Shown here in pieces: positions 54,786 to 64,000 of a stretch of DNA of 64,000 bases. The DNA comes from Donghicola tyrosinivorans. GTDB taxonomy: Bacteria; Pseudomonadota; Alphaproteobacteria; Rhodobacterales; Rhodobacteraceae. Made by a program: the position numbers and the translations under genes. Location: contig NZ_PVTQ01000004.1 in assembly GCF_003003355.1 (NCBI RefSeq), forward strand, positions 248,001 through 312,000, in the 5' to 3' direction. The first letter of the stretch is position 1. Each line of letters opens with the position of its first letter. The notes beneath the pieces were generated by a model. The model saw only the letters and a list, made by a program, of their open reading frames with translations, had not been told where the DNA came from and searched no databases.

Positions 54786-56153
54786 CTAGCCTGCGCCGAA
54801 AACATCTCCGACGAAAGCAGTCAAATCCTCGTAAGCGCGTTGGCTGATACCAGCGATCTTTGCGCCTTTCTTGCCCTTTGGCACAATCGCGTTCGAGAAA
54901 CCAAGTTTTTCTGCTTCTTTCAACCTGTTTTCCGCCTGACCCACCGGACGTAAGGCACCCGAAAGGCTGATTTCGCCAAAAACCACTGTATCTGCGGGTA
55001 GGGCGGAATCTTCACGAGCCGAAAGTAGCGCTGCCGCAACGGCCAGATCGGCGGCGGGTTCTGACAGTTTCATGCCGCCCGCTACGTTCAGATAGACGTC
55101 CAGGCCGGCAAAGCTGATGCCGCAGCGCGCTTCAAGCACCGCAAGCACCATGGCAAGGCGGGCCGAGTCCCATCCGACCACAGCGCGGCGCGGCTGGCTG
55201 AGGGAACTGGGGGCGACCAGCGCCTGAAATTCAACCAAGACAGGGCGGGTGCCTTCGATGCCCGAGAACACGACCGAGCCGGGGCTGGGGTTGCCGCGCT
55301 CTGACAGGAACAGGGCCGAGGGGTTGGTGACCTCGGACAGGCCGCTGCCGGTCATCTCAAAGACGCCGATCTCATCGGCAGGGCCAAAGCGGTTTTTCAC
55401 GCTGCGCAGAATACGGAATTGGTGCCCGCGTTCGCCCTCGAAATACAGAACTGTGTCCACCATGTGTTCGACCACGCGGGGACCGGCGATCTGGCCTTCC
55501 TTGGTGACGTGGCCGACCAGAATCACTGCCATATCGTTGCGTTTGGCAAATGTGGTCAGCTCATGAGCGGCGGCGCGGACCTGACTGACGCTGCCGGGGG
55601 CGCTGTCCACATTGTCGGCCCACATGGTTTGGATCGAATCGATGATCGCCAGACGGGGCTTTTCGGTCTCAAGCGTAGTGAGGATGTCGCGCAGGTTGGT
55701 TTCGGCCCCCAGCAGCACCGGCGCGTTTGCAAGGCCAAGACGTTGGGCGCGCATTCTGACCTGAGCGCTGGCTTCCTCGCCCGATATATAAACGGTCTTC
55801 ACCCCGTTCTGGGCAAAGCGTGCTGCAGCTTGCAGCAAGAGGGTCGATTTGCCGATGCCCGGATCGCCGCCCACCAGAATCGCGCTGGCATCCACCAGAC
55901 CTCCGCCTAGAACGCGGTCCAGTTCGCCCATTCCGCTTAAGGTGCGGGGCGGGGGCGTTTCGGCCGTGCCAAGGTCGGTCAGGGGGATGCTGCGGCCCTT
56001 CATCGCGCCAAGGGATTTCTTGGCGGGACCAGCCGAAGATAGGGGCTTTTCCTCGACGATGGTGTTCCATTCGCCGCAAGCGTCACAACGGCCCGACCAT
56101 TTCGAAGTGGCCGCGCCGCAAGCAGTACAGGTGAAGTTCAGTGTTTTAGCCAT
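54786..56153 (-). CDS. radA: DNA repair protein RadA (Sms)
   Basis: A 455-residue RecA-related branch-migration ATPase. The N-terminal C4 zinc finger uses C9, C12, C23 and C26; Walker A is GGDPGIGKSTLLLQ; the RadA-specific KNRFG motif is VKNRFGPADEIG; a Lon-protease-like domain forms the C terminus. Full length. It lies 21 bases upstream of cvpA. Confidence 0.95.
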   Translation of the reverse strand: MAKTLNFTCTACGAATSKWSGRCDACGEWNTIVEEKPLSSAGPAKKSLGAMKGRSIPLTDLGTAETPPPRTLSGMGELDRVLGGGLVDASAILVGGDPGIGKSTLLLQAAARFAQNGVKTVYISGEEASAQVRMRAQRLGLANAPVLLGAETNLRDILTTLETEKPRLAIIDSIQTMWADNVDSAPGSVSQVRAAAHELTTFAKRNDMAVILVGHVTKEGQIAGPRVVEHMVDTVLYFEGERGHQFRILRSVKNRFGPADEIGVFEMTGSGLSEVTNPSALFLSERGNPSPGSVVFSGIEGTRPVLVEFQALVAPSSLSQPRRAVVGWDSARLAMVLAVLEARCGISFAGLDVYLNVAGGMKLSEPAADLAVAAALLSAREDSALPADTVVFGEISLSGALRPVGQAENRLKEAEKLGFSNAIVPKGKKGAKIAGISQRAYEDLTAFVGDVFGAG

Positions 56154-56234
56154 GGCAAAGTCATGCCCAATGGCAGCGCACAGCGCAAGTGTTCTTTGTT
56201 TGTTTCTCTTCTGGTTTCGCGAAACCGGTCAGCT

Positions 56235-56624
56235 TTAGAACCAGCTGACCCATGCCCAAAGAAGCAGGAAGCCAACGAAAACAACCGCATGGACCCAGTC
56301 CAGCCAAGGCCAGTTACGCCCCCGCGCGGTAGTCGAGGCCACAAGCGCCAGCGATGCGCCAATGGGTAGTCCCAAGCCGCCGCCGCTTTGCTTCAGTTGC
56401 GTGGCATAGTTGAAGAGGGGCCCCGCATAGAGGCCGATAGCGGGCATTACATAGATGGTGAACAGCCCCACCAGACACAGCAGCAGCGCCACAAGCGCCC
56501 AGATGCGGGCAGGCGAGCGGCTGGAGTAAACCCGTGCCAAAGCGATCGGGACAAGGATCGCCAGATAGATCCCGTTTTGCAGGGCAAAAAAGATCATAAC
56601 AGGGGTACTCGTCTCAAACAGCAT
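56235..56624 (-). CDS. Small integral membrane protein of unknown function
   Basis: A 129-residue protein with about four hydrophobic segments. It starts at MLFETSTPVMIFFALQNG (ATG 56624, with AGGA upstream), ten bases after the MlaF-like gene. A conserved family cannot be named. Location between the lipid transporter and radA suggests an envelope protein expressed with the operon. A 14-base palindrome (56213-56226) lies just after its stop codon. Confidence 0.7.
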   Translation of the reverse strand: MLFETSTPVMIFFALQNGIYLAILVPIALARVYSSRSPARIWALVALLLCLVGLFTIYVMPAIGLYAGPLFNYATQLKQSGGGLGLPIGASLALVASTTARGRNWPWLDWVHAVVFVGFLLLWAWVSWF

Positions 56625-56632
56625 GGGTCGTC

Positions 56633-57379
56633 CTATCTTACGGCAGCAATTGGCCCCTCGGCGCGGCCATGAATGAACTGGTCCAGATAAGGATTGCCCG
56701 ATGCATCCATTTGCGCAACAGGGCCAGTCCACTGAACCACCCCTTCGTGGATCATCGCGATGTTGTCGGCAATGGCGCGAACGGATGTCATGTCGTGGGT
56801 AATGGTCATCGCGGTTGCACCCATTTCGGTTACAATCTCGCGGATCAAGTCATTGATGACGCCGGACATAATCGGATCAAGGCCGGTGGTCGGCTCATCG
56901 AAAAAGATGATTTCGGGGTCGGCCGCGATGGCACGGGCAAGGCCCACACGCTTTTGCATGCCGCCGGACAGTTCAGCCGGAAATTTGTCGGCCACATCCG
57001 GTTTCAGGCCCACACGGCGCAGCTTTTCGATGGCAATTTCGCGGGCCTCAGTCTTGGGCCGCTTGAGGCTGCCGCGCAGCAGACGGAAGGCGACGTTCTG
57101 CCAGACGGGTAGGCTGTCAAACAGCGCCGCGCCTTGGAACAGCATCCCGAAACGGGCAAGGAAGGGATCGCGGCTGGCGGTCTCGACGTTCTGGCCGTCC
57201 ACCATGATGGTTCCCTGATCGGGATGGACCAGACCCAGAATGCATTTCAGCAGCACTGACTTTCCGGTCCCTGAGCCGCCGATGATCACCATGGAACTGC
57301 CCTTGGCAATCTCAAGGTTCACGCCGCGCAGCACGTGGTTCGAGCCGAAGGTTTTGTGGATATCGGTCAGCTGGATCAT
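56633..57379 (-). CDS. mlaF: Mla-type ABC transporter ATP-binding protein
   Basis: A 248-residue ATPase of the MlaF/Ttg2A family, which powers phospholipid traffic between the membranes. GGSGTGKSVLLKC (Walker A), LSGGMQKRVGLARA (signature), IIFFDEPTTGLDP (Walker B) and the family-specific MLFQGAALFDSL are seen. It overlaps the MlaE gene by ATGA. The periplasmic MlaD/MlaC partners are not in this window. Confidence 0.9.
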   Translation of the reverse strand: MIQLTDIHKTFGSNHVLRGVNLEIAKGSSMVIIGGSGTGKSVLLKCILGLVHPDQGTIMVDGQNVETASRDPFLARFGMLFQGAALFDSLPVWQNVAFRLLRGSLKRPKTEAREIAIEKLRRVGLKPDVADKFPAELSGGMQKRVGLARAIAADPEIIFFDEPTTGLDPIMSGVINDLIREIVTEMGATAMTITHDMTSVRAIADNIAMIHEGVVQWTGPVAQMDASGNPYLDQFIHGRAEGPIAAVR

Positions 57380-58152
57380 GCGGCGAAGAACAACTCTGTC
57401 AGAATGTAGTTGGCGGCGAAGATCAGGACCGAGGCGGAGACGACTGCGGACTTGGTTGCACGGCCCACGCCTTGCGCCCCGCGGCCCGAATTCATGCCAT
57501 GATAGCAGCCCATCGTGGCCACGATAAACCCGAAGGCCGCGCCCTTTACGAGACCCGAGATAATGTCCCAGCCTTCCAGAAAGTCCACGGTGTTCTTGAT
57601 GTAGGTGGCAGCGTTGAAATCCAGACGGTTCACGCCCACCACATAGCCGCCGAAAATCCCGATGGAATCGCCCACGGCCACCAGCACCGGAACAGCCAGC
57701 GTTGCTGCCAGAACGCGGGGAAGTGTCAGGTATTTCATGGGGTTGGTGGACAAAGTTGTCAGCGCATCGATCTGCTCGGTCACTTTCATCGTGCCGATCT
57801 CAGCAGCGATTGAACTGGCCACACGGGCAGCGACCATCAGGCCACCAAGCACAGGCCCCAATTCGCGCACCATACCGATGGCGACGATGGAAGGCACCAC
57901 CTCTTCGGCCCCGTAGCGCGATCCACCTGCAAAGATTTGCAACGCCAAAGCGCCACCGGTGAAGAAGGCGGTAAGGCCCACCACGGGCAGGGACAGCCAG
58001 CCGATCTGGATCAGCGCGTTAAGGAATTCGCGCGGATAGAACGGCGGGCGAAACAGGTGGCTGACGGTCTGCGCGGCGTAGAGAACCACCGCGCCAATAG
58101 ATGCCAGCGCCCCCATCACAGCGCGCCCGAGTGAGGCCAGTAGACGGATCAT
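57376..58152 (-). CDS. mlaE: Mla-type ABC transporter permease
   Basis: A 258-residue MlaE permease with about five helices. Conserved signatures are [47 protein letters not shown] and [18 protein letters not shown]. It overlaps both alr and the ATPase gene by ATGA, so the three are translated together. Likely role: keeping outer-membrane lipid asymmetry. Confidence 0.92.
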   Translation of the reverse strand: MIRLLASLGRAVMGALASIGAVVLYAAQTVSHLFRPPFYPREFLNALIQIGWLSLPVVGLTAFFTGGALALQIFAGGSRYGAEEVVPSIVAIGMVRELGPVLGGLMVAARVASSIAAEIGTMKVTEQIDALTTLSTNPMKYLTLPRVLAATLAVPVLVAVGDSIGIFGGYVVGVNRLDFNAATYIKNTVDFLEGWDIISGLVKGAAFGFIVATMGCYHGMNSGRGAQGVGRATKSAVVSASVLIFAANYILTELFFAA

Positions 58153-59189
58153 GCGCCGATATACTTCCGCTGGTAGCGATTGCCGAGGCTGGTCAGGATT
58201 TCATAGCCGATGGTGCCAGCGGCGGTTGCCACTTGATCCACCGTTTGATGTTTTCCAAGCAGCTCGACCGTTTCGGGAATATGGTCCAGATGGGTGATGT
58301 CGATGCCAATGAGGTCCATCGAAACGCGCCCCAGAATTGGGCAGGCGACACCATTGGCATAGACTTTACCCTTGCCCGATTGGGCGCGGATGATGCCGTC
58401 AGCGTAACCGGCGGCGATGGTCGCCACGCGGGTGGGCTTGTCGGCGGTCCAGCTGTTGCCGTAACCCACGGTCTCGCCCGCCTCAACGATACGAGACTGG
58501 ATTACGGGGATGTTCAGATGGGCGACGGGCTGCGCATCCACAAAGGGCTCGGCCCCGTACATGCCGATGCCGGGGCGGGTCACGTCGAAATGGTAGTCGG
58601 CCCCCAGCAGGATGCCGCCCGTCGCGCTAAGGGCGCGGGGGGCGTTGATGCCGTCGGTCATGGCTTTGAACGCGGCCAGTTGCTGCGCGTTCATGGCGTG
58701 ATCAGGCTCATCCGCGCAGGCAAGGTGGCTCATGACCAGCACGGGGTTTGCGGCCAGAACGGCGTCTTTGACGCTGTCCCATTCCGCCGGTTCCATGCCC
58801 AGACGGTTCATGCCGCTGTCCAGCTGGATGCCGAAGGGGCGACCGGCACTTTCGGCCTGATGACGCTGCCATTGCTCGGCCGAGTTCAGCATGGGGATCA
58901 GGTCCGCGTTGCGGATCACTGTCGCATCACCTGCCATATGGCCGCCAAACACGAAGATCTGCGGATCGGGGCCCACGGCGTGGCGTACCTCAATGCCTTC
59001 TTCTGCAATGGCGACAAAGAATTTCTTGGCGCCTTCACGGGCCAGTCGAGCGGCGACCGTTGCGGCCCCCAACCCGTATGCATCGGCTTTCACAACGGCG
59101 CCAGCCTCGGCATTGCCGGAGGCGGCGGCCAGAGCGCGCCAGTTCGCCACAAGGGCGTCGAGATCGATCATCAGTTCAGAACGTGCCAT
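58149..59189 (-). CDS. alr: Alanine racemase
   Basis: A 346-residue PLP enzyme giving D-alanine for peptidoglycan. The PLP lysine is in [11 protein letters not shown] (K34), and the second-site segment [10 protein letters not shown] has the catalytic tyrosine region. It is slightly short of E. coli Alr (359) but complete. It is followed by mlaE with an ATGA overlap, and lies 79 bases downstream of dnaB. Confidence 0.93.
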   Translation of the reverse strand: MARSELMIDLDALVANWRALAAASGNAEAGAVVKADAYGLGAATVAARLAREGAKKFFVAIAEEGIEVRHAVGPDPQIFVFGGHMAGDATVIRNADLIPMLNSAEQWQRHQAESAGRPFGIQLDSGMNRLGMEPAEWDSVKDAVLAANPVLVMSHLACADEPDHAMNAQQLAAFKAMTDGINAPRALSATGGILLGADYHFDVTRPGIGMYGAEPFVDAQPVAHLNIPVIQSRIVEAGETVGYGNSWTADKPTRVATIAAGYADGIIRAQSGKGKVYANGVACPILGRVSMDLIGIDITHLDHIPETVELLGKHQTVDQVATAAGTIGYEILTSLGNRYQRKYIGA

Positions 59190-59268
59190 GCCGCTTTGAT
59201 GCCATTTGGCATTGCAGGGTCAAGAGAAATCGCTGTGAACTTGTATCCTGTGAACGGTAAAGGGCGGC

Positions 59269-60750
59269 TTAATAGTCGCCGCCCTGATCTTGTTGCCATG
59301 GTTTCACAAGGTTGCCAAAGCGGGTGAACTGGGATTCGAACGCCAGTTCCACGGTGCCGATGGGACCGTGACGCTGCTTGCCCAGGATAACCTCGGCCTT
59401 GCCGTGCAGGCGCTCCATCTCTTCCTGCCAGACTTGCAGGCGTTCCAGATCGTGTTCGCCCGGCTTTTCCCGTTCCTTGTAGTATTCCTCGCGGAACACG
59501 AACATCACCACGTCGGCGTCCTGTTCGATCGAACCCGATTCACGCAGGTCTGACAGCTGCGGACGTTTATCTTCGCGGTTTTCCACCTGACGCGACAGCT
59601 GCGATAGGGCGATCACGGGGATCTGCAGTTCCTTGGCGATGGCCTTCAAACCCTGCGTAATCTCCGAGATTTCGTTCACGCGGTTTTCCGACTGCGAGCC
59701 GCGCAGCAGCTGCAAATAGTCGACCATCAGCACATCAAGGCCGTGGGTCCGTTTCAGACGGCGGGCGCGGGCGGCGACCTGAGAGATCGGCAGCGCGGGC
59801 GTGTCGTCGATGTATAGCGGGCAGGATTCGAGGCTTTTCGCGGCTTCCACAAAGCGGCGGAATTCGGTCTCGGTGAAATCACCCTGACGGATTTTGTGCG
59901 AGCTGATCTCGGACGCTTCGGCCAGAATACGGCTGGCCAGCTGGTCCGCGCTCATTTCCAAGCTGAAAAAGCCCACGCAGCCGCCGTCCAATGTGCCTTC
60001 GCTACCATCGGGGCGCAGGCCCTTTCGGTAGGCTTTGGCCACGTTGAAGGCGATGTTGGTTGCCAGCGAGGTTTTCCCCATCGAGGGACGTCCCGCCAGA
60101 ATGATAAGGTCCGACGGGTGCAGGCCACCCATTTTCTTGTCCAGATCGATCAGACCGGTCGAGATACCCGCCAGCTGACCTTCGCGCTGGTAGGCGATGT
60201 TGGCGACGTTCACCGCCTCGGTCACGGCACGCAGGAACGACTGGAAGCCGGTTTCCGATTTGCCCTGTTCGCCAAGTTTGTAGAGCTTTTGCTCGGCCTC
60301 GGTGATCTGTTCGCGGGGGTCGTTGTGGACCTCGATCTTGGAGGCCTTGCCCGAGATTTCCTGTCCCAGTTGGATCAATTCACGGCGGATGGCCATATCA
60401 TAGATCATCTGGGCGTAATCGCGTGCCGCGTAGGCCGCCACGGCGCTGCCCGCAAGGCGGGCCAGATAGGCGGGGCCGCCCAGTTCCTTCAGGCCTTCGT
60501 CATTTTCCAGAAACGCCTTTAGCGTCACGGGCGAGGCCAGCATGTTCTTGGAGATCTTTGCCGCAGCCGTCTCATAAATCCGGGCGTGGACCGGATCGTG
60601 GAAATGGGTGGGCTTGATCAGGGTGGCGACACGATCGTAGATTTCGTTGTTCGTCAGAATGGCCCCTAGCAATTGCTGCTCGGCCTCGATCGAGTGGGGC
60701 AGCCCTTCAGAGGCCTCCACCTGTGCTTTGATCGCTGCGATCTCGTTCAT
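59269..60750 (-). CDS. dnaB: Replicative DNA helicase
   Basis: A 493-residue hexameric replicative helicase. N-terminal domain: PHSIEAEQQLLGAILTNNEIYD. RecA-like motor: Walker A LAGRPSMGKTSLATN, Walker B LDVLMVDYLQL, and the arginine-finger region KQRHGPIGTVELAFE. No intein. It heads the minus-strand run dnaB-alr-mlaE-mlaF-orf-radA-cvpA-purF. Confidence 0.96.
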   Translation of the reverse strand: MNEIAAIKAQVEASEGLPHSIEAEQQLLGAILTNNEIYDRVATLIKPTHFHDPVHARIYETAAAKISKNMLASPVTLKAFLENDEGLKELGGPAYLARLAGSAVAAYAARDYAQMIYDMAIRRELIQLGQEISGKASKIEVHNDPREQITEAEQKLYKLGEQGKSETGFQSFLRAVTEAVNVANIAYQREGQLAGISTGLIDLDKKMGGLHPSDLIILAGRPSMGKTSLATNIAFNVAKAYRKGLRPDGSEGTLDGGCVGFFSLEMSADQLASRILAEASEISSHKIRQGDFTETEFRRFVEAAKSLESCPLYIDDTPALPISQVAARARRLKRTHGLDVLMVDYLQLLRGSQSENRVNEISEITQGLKAIAKELQIPVIALSQLSRQVENREDKRPQLSDLRESGSIEQDADVVMFVFREEYYKEREKPGEHDLERLQVWQEEMERLHGKAEVILGKQRHGPIGTVELAFESQFTRFGNLVKPWQQDQGGDY

Positions 60751-60837
60751 CTTATCCTCGTGATACGGGTGGCTCTAGGCAATAGCGGAGAGCGATGCGC
60801 GATGGCAAATTGTATAACCCTGTGGGTAAAATGTGAA

Positions 60838-60871
60838 TAACGCGCCCCCATGATTTTGTAGGAGCGCGTTA
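60838..60871 (-). terminator. Probable terminator hairpin after pyrE
   Basis: TAACGCGC and GCGCGTTA form an eight-base inverted repeat with an 18-base loop between pyrE and dnaB. On the minus strand it is followed by TTCACATTTTACC, a weak T-run. Confidence 0.55.
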
Positions 60872-60934
60872 CCTTTCGTCTACATGTCCGCTTTTCCCGT
60901 CAAACGGGTGGCGGGCTTTTGCCGGTGGCGGGGA

Positions 60935-61615
60935 TTAGCCTTTTTTGTTGGCTTCCTGCCACTCGCGCGGTGCGTTCAGGAATTTCTCGACCTCGGTCAG
61001 GGTCTCTTCGTCGAAGGCGCCGCTTTCCTTGGCCTCGGCAAGAACGTCCCACCAGGTGCAGAGATAGTGCAGATCAACGCCGTGATCGCCGAGGGTTTTC
61101 TCGGTTTCGGGGAAGATGCCGTAGTAGAAAATCACCGCAGTATGGCCGCAGGTCGCGCCGGTTTCGCGGATCGCATCCACGAAGGACAGTTTCGAGCCGC
61201 CGTCGGTGGTCAGGTCTTCCACCAGCAGAACCCGTTCGCCTTCAGTCATCGCGCCTTCGATGCGGGCGTTGCGACCGTAGCCCTTGGGCTTTTTGCGCAC
61301 ATAGGTCATGGGCAGCGCCATACGTTCCGCGACCAGAGCTGCGAACGGAATGCCTGCGGTCTCGCCGCCAGCGATATTGTCGAAGGCCTCAAAGCCCGCA
61401 TTGCGCATGACGGTGACGGTCAGGAAGTCCATCAGGGTGCTGCGGATGCGCGGGAAACTGATCAGCTTGCGGCAGTCGATATAGGTGGGCGAGGGCAGGC
61501 CGGAGGCCAGAGTGAAGGGCTCACGTGCGTTGAAGTGGACGGCCTTGATTTCCAGCAGCATGCGGGCGGTCAGGCGGGCGATCTCTTCGCGGGTGGGGTA
61601 GGAGGTGGGGATCAT
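60935..61615 (-). CDS. pyrE: Orotate phosphoribosyltransferase
   Basis: A 226-residue enzyme converting orotate and PRPP to OMP in pyrimidine synthesis. The substrate segments [15 protein letters not shown] and [11 protein letters not shown] are visible, and the PRPP loop is [13 protein letters not shown]. It follows pyrC on the same strand, with repeat copy F lying in between in the opposite orientation. Confidence 0.94.
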   Translation of the reverse strand: MIPTSYPTREEIARLTARMLLEIKAVHFNAREPFTLASGLPSPTYIDCRKLISFPRIRSTLMDFLTVTVMRNAGFEAFDNIAGGETAGIPFAALVAERMALPMTYVRKKPKGYGRNARIEGAMTEGERVLLVEDLTTDGGSKLSFVDAIRETGATCGHTAVIFYYGIFPETEKTLGDHGVDLHYLCTWWDVLAEAKESGAFDEETLTEVEKFLNAPREWQEANKKG

Positions 61616-61641
61616 CGGTGTGGTTCCTTGTGGCTGCGGAG

Positions 61642-61704
61642 GGGGGGCTGTCTGCCCCCCGGCGCAATCGCGCCTCCCCCCGAAGGTATTTTTGCCAAGA
61701 TGAA
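61642..61704 (+). repeat. Tandem-hairpin intergenic repeat, copy F (antisense to pyrC-pyrE)
   Basis: Hairpin 1 is GGGGGGC-n5-GCCCCCC at 61642-61660. Hairpin 2 is GGCGC-AATC-GCGCC at 61661-61674. The tail is TCCCCCCGAAGGTATTTTTG then CCAAGATGAA. It is the only copy opposite to the genes on both sides. Its tail ends one base from the pyrC stop codon. Confidence 0.82.
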
Positions 61705-61705
61705 A

Positions 61706-62746
61706 TCAGTCGGCGGTCCAGAAGACCGGGAAGCCCGGATCGAAGACGGTGACAGGGCCAGCGCCGGTTTCGATCTTGTTGGGGAAGTCCACGGGCGCGT
61801 CGGTTTTGGTCAGCGTCAGGGTGCTTTCGTTTGCAGGCAGGCCGTAGAATTTCGGACCGTTCAGAGAGGCGAAAGCTTCGAGTTTGTCGAGGGCGCCGTC
61901 TTCCTCGAAGACATGGGCCAAGAGCGACATGGTGTTGGTCGCGGTGAAGCAACCGGCGCAGCCACAGGCGCTTTCTTTGGCCGCATCTGCATGCGGGGCG
62001 CTGTCGGTGCCAAGGAAGAAGCTGGCATCGCCGCTGGTCGCCGCTTGGCGCAGGGCGAGGCGATGTTCTTCCCGTTTGGCGACGGGCAGACAGTAGTAGT
62101 GCGGTTTGATCCCGCCCACGAGGATGTGGTTGCGGTTGATGATCAGGTGGTGCGTGGTGATCGTCGCGCCGATGTTATCGCCACCTTCGCGCACATAGTC
62201 AGCGCCATTCTTGGTGGTGATATGCTCCATGATCACGCGCAGATCGGGGGTCGCTTTGCGGATCGGGTCCAGAACGCGATCGATGAAGACAGCTTCGCGG
62301 TCGAAGATGTCGACGGCAGGGTCGGTGACTTCGCCATGAACGCAAAGGGGGCAGCCGATTTCGGCCATCTTTTCCAGCACGGGACGGACCTTGTCGAAGT
62401 TGGTCACGCCCGAGTGGGAGTTGGTTGTTGCACCCGCAGGATAGAGTTTGACCGCTTTGATCAGACCGCTGGTGTGGGCCGCTGCGAGATCGTCCGCGTC
62501 CGTGTCCTCGGTCAGGTAGAGGGTCATCAGTGGCGTGAAATCAGCGCCTTCGGGGATCGCGGCAAGGATACGTTCGCGATAGGCGGCGGCGTCAGATCCG
62601 GTCACCACAGGGGGCACCAGATTGGGCATGATGATGGCACGCGCAAAGTGGCGCGCGGTTTCGGGCGCAATACCGGCCAGCATTGCGCCATCGCGCAGGT
62701 GCAGGTGCCAGTCGTCGGGGCGGCGGATCGTGATGCTTTGGGTCAT
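61706..62746 (-). CDS. pyrC: Dihydroorotase (class II)
   Basis: A 346-residue zinc amidohydrolase of the E. coli PyrC type. [13 protein letters not shown] binds the first metal; the carboxylated lysine lies in [23 protein letters not shown] and later H-rich metal sites follow, and [13 protein letters not shown] carries the catalytic aspartate. The third pyrimidine step, feeding pyrE downstream. Confidence 0.95.
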   Translation of the reverse strand: MTQSITIRRPDDWHLHLRDGAMLAGIAPETARHFARAIIMPNLVPPVVTGSDAAAYRERILAAIPEGADFTPLMTLYLTEDTDADDLAAAHTSGLIKAVKLYPAGATTNSHSGVTNFDKVRPVLEKMAEIGCPLCVHGEVTDPAVDIFDREAVFIDRVLDPIRKATPDLRVIMEHITTKNGADYVREGGDNIGATITTHHLIINRNHILVGGIKPHYYCLPVAKREEHRLALRQAATSGDASFFLGTDSAPHADAAKESACGCAGCFTATNTMSLLAHVFEEDGALDKLEAFASLNGPKFYGLPANESTLTLTKTDAPVDFPNKIETGAGPVTVFDPGFPVFWTAD

Positions 62747-62799
62747 AGGCGCGGATTAGCCCAAGGCGCGGCGCGATGCCAGTGTTTGTTGCGCTGGCC

Positions 62800-63762
62800 T
62801 TAACCGTCAAAGCCCGGAAGCGTGATTTCCCCGTTTTCGGCGGCCTCTTCCAGTCGGGCAAGGCGGCGTTTCATCCGTCGGACATCCAGCCGTTCTGCCG
62901 AGTTTTTGAGCAGGCGGTATTCATAGCCCACGTGATCGCGGCCGCGCAGGCTTTTGGCCAGCATCTGGATGTAGTGAGGGTATTCCCGCCGTGCCCGCAG
63001 CATCCGGTAGAGCGCCAAGGGGGTCAGTTTGCCGGTCATTGCTTTTGCCAGAAGCTTGTAGAGGATCTGCATGTTGATCAGATGTGCTTCGAGATCGCCT
63101 TCCATGTAGGGGATGCGGACCAGTTCAGTGTTCGGCCGGCGGAACATAGCCGCGTGAATCGCATCGAACATGATGCCTGGATCATAGAGGATGTAGGCGC
63201 GTTCTGCGGCCTCCAGCATGTCGGGGGCAAATCCGAAGCGATCAGTGAAGGAGAGCCGCCGGATCGGGTGGAAGCGTTCGTCCCAGTGGGTCAGGCGCGG
63301 CTCAAGCGTGGCTTGCGGCTGGATCGCAATGACGGTCGCGCCAGGCGCCGCAACCGAGAATGCCGCTGCGGCGTATCCACAACTACCCTTGCCGTAGAAT
63401 ACCACCTGTTCGAATTCGTCAAAGAAGCCGTCATCGATCAGCCGGTCAAAGAACCCGTACACAGCCTTGTCGCGGAACCACGTATCCCCGTTCGATAGCA
63501 GGCAAAGATGCGACCAGCCCAATGAGCGGACCAGATCGAATCCCATTGGCTGGCCATTATCTGTGCCGGTTTGGGCATTCTCGATCGTTTCGAACGTCAC
63601 CAGCAGGGTCGGCTTTTCGTCGATGAACACCGCACAATGATCTTTTCCGAGGGATTGAAAATAGCCATGGGCGTCCCCGATCTCGGAAAGCTTTTCCAGC
63701 CATGCGTCTTTGGAAAGATCCAGCATCGACTCGTCGAATGCGTTTGCCGTTTCCTGCATCAT
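62800..63762 (-). CDS. Conserved protein of unknown function
   Basis: A 320-residue cytoplasmic protein. It has a central segment like an alpha/beta-hydrolase nucleophile turn (VVFYGKGSCGYAAAAFS, about residue 115) but without a clean GxSxG, then QPQATLEPRLTHWDERF and a basic C-terminal third ending in RRMKRRLARLEEAAENG, possibly coiled coil. AAGGAG precedes the start; an ATG one codon later is also possible. Homologues are, to my knowledge, common in Rhodobacteraceae and sometimes misnamed as PAPS reductases. Function not assigned. Confidence 0.72.
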   Translation of the reverse strand: MMQETANAFDESMLDLSKDAWLEKLSEIGDAHGYFQSLGKDHCAVFIDEKPTLLVTFETIENAQTGTDNGQPMGFDLVRSLGWSHLCLLSNGDTWFRDKAVYGFFDRLIDDGFFDEFEQVVFYGKGSCGYAAAAFSVAAPGATVIAIQPQATLEPRLTHWDERFHPIRRLSFTDRFGFAPDMLEAAERAYILYDPGIMFDAIHAAMFRRPNTELVRIPYMEGDLEAHLINMQILYKLLAKAMTGKLTPLALYRMLRARREYPHYIQMLAKSLRGRDHVGYEYRLLKNSAERLDVRRMKRRLARLEEAAENGEITLPGFDG

Positions 63763-64000
63763 GGGCTCCTTGAGGGTCTTCGTACGAATTACGTAGTTTG
63801 ACTAACAATTAATTTGGGCAGAAATGCGAACAGGACGGGCCCATTCGGGGGCTCTGCAAGGAATATTCTCAATATTTTTCGTGTTTTCGCAATCTGCATT
63901 GATCGAACGACTGCGGCGATGTCCAAGTGGATACGGTAAGTACTCTTTTTGATACCGTGGCAAATATCGATGAAGATCCGGTGAACAGGCGCGCCCTATA
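63763..64000. other. Intergenic region at the right edge
   Basis: An AT-richer 238-base stretch upstream of the unknown gene. TACGAATTACGTA at about 63782-63794 has inverted TACG/CGTA ends, and GATACGGT and GATACCGT recur at about 63930 and 63950. No gene, terminator or convincing promoter is visible. Confidence 0.4.

Noticed and set aside
56213-56226. The palindrome GGTTTCGCGAAACC after the small membrane protein gene
   Set aside because: Only seven base pairs, no hairpin loop without opening the centre, no T-run, and a single copy. A terminator or operator cannot be supported.

Overview
The window is a 64 kb piece of an alphaproteobacterial chromosome, almost certainly Rhodobacteraceae (Roseobacter group). 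The evidence is a mitochondrial-type nuo operon carrying the extra small genes known from Rhodobacter, a long NuoE with a C-terminal extension, the order nuoN-birA-coaX-rnj, the order dnaB-alr-mla-radA-cvpA-purF, and GC-rich, densely packed genes with many ATGA start/stop overlaps. I see no rRNA, tRNA, CRISPR, IS element, prophage or integration site. No stretch longer than about 250 bases lacks a gene.

Layout: (1) 1-4405, a polyamine-type ABC importer (ATPase, Tat-exported binding protein, two permeases, the last cut by the window edge) divergent from a GntR/FCD regulator. (2) 4557-6886, a SAF-domain NAD(P) oxidoreductase and a LysR regulator. (3) 7096-15159, a leucine/isovalerate catabolic run: ivd, a small membrane protein, an LprI-like protein, mccB, mccA, a glutathione-transferase-like gene, hmgL and a methylglutaconyl-CoA hydratase. 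(4) 15336-33663, all 14 complex I genes (nuoA-N) interleaved with nine small accessory genes, followed by birA, coaX and ribonuclease J to 36887. (5) 37033-43084 on the minus strand: a DEAD-box helicase, a glycosyltransferase pair, prfC and a Hint-domain protein. (6) 43236-47870 on the plus strand: an atypical SDR, an ABC ATPase, tatABC and a DUF815 ATPase. (7) 47974-51395 on the minus strand: surE-pcm-nlpD and an SDR; then bioY on the plus strand. (8) 52231-63762 on the minus strand: dnaB, alr, an Mla-type lipid transporter, radA, cvpA, purF, a DUF1284 gene, pyrC-pyrE and an unknown protein.

The genes connect functionally. The leucine pathway needs biotinylated MCC; biotin ligase (birA) and a biotin importer component (bioY) lie in the same window. 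The polyamine binding protein carries a twin-arginine signal and the Tat translocase is also encoded here. Leucine catabolism feeds NADH and acetyl-CoA towards complex I.

The most interesting non-coding signal is an intergenic repeat family of about 55-70 bp. Six full copies (1120-1190, 6941-6995, 10762-10815, 13452-13505, 52156-52218, 61642-61704) share two successive GC hairpins of varying sequence followed by a conserved tail, AGGTATTT-n3-CCAAGATGAA. A second, smaller family of hairpins has a fixed TTC-triloop-GAA core and covarying arms (5947, 36890, 36974, 37005). The accessory genes inside nuo, the His-rich NuoL loops and the NuoE extension are the best protein-level leads.
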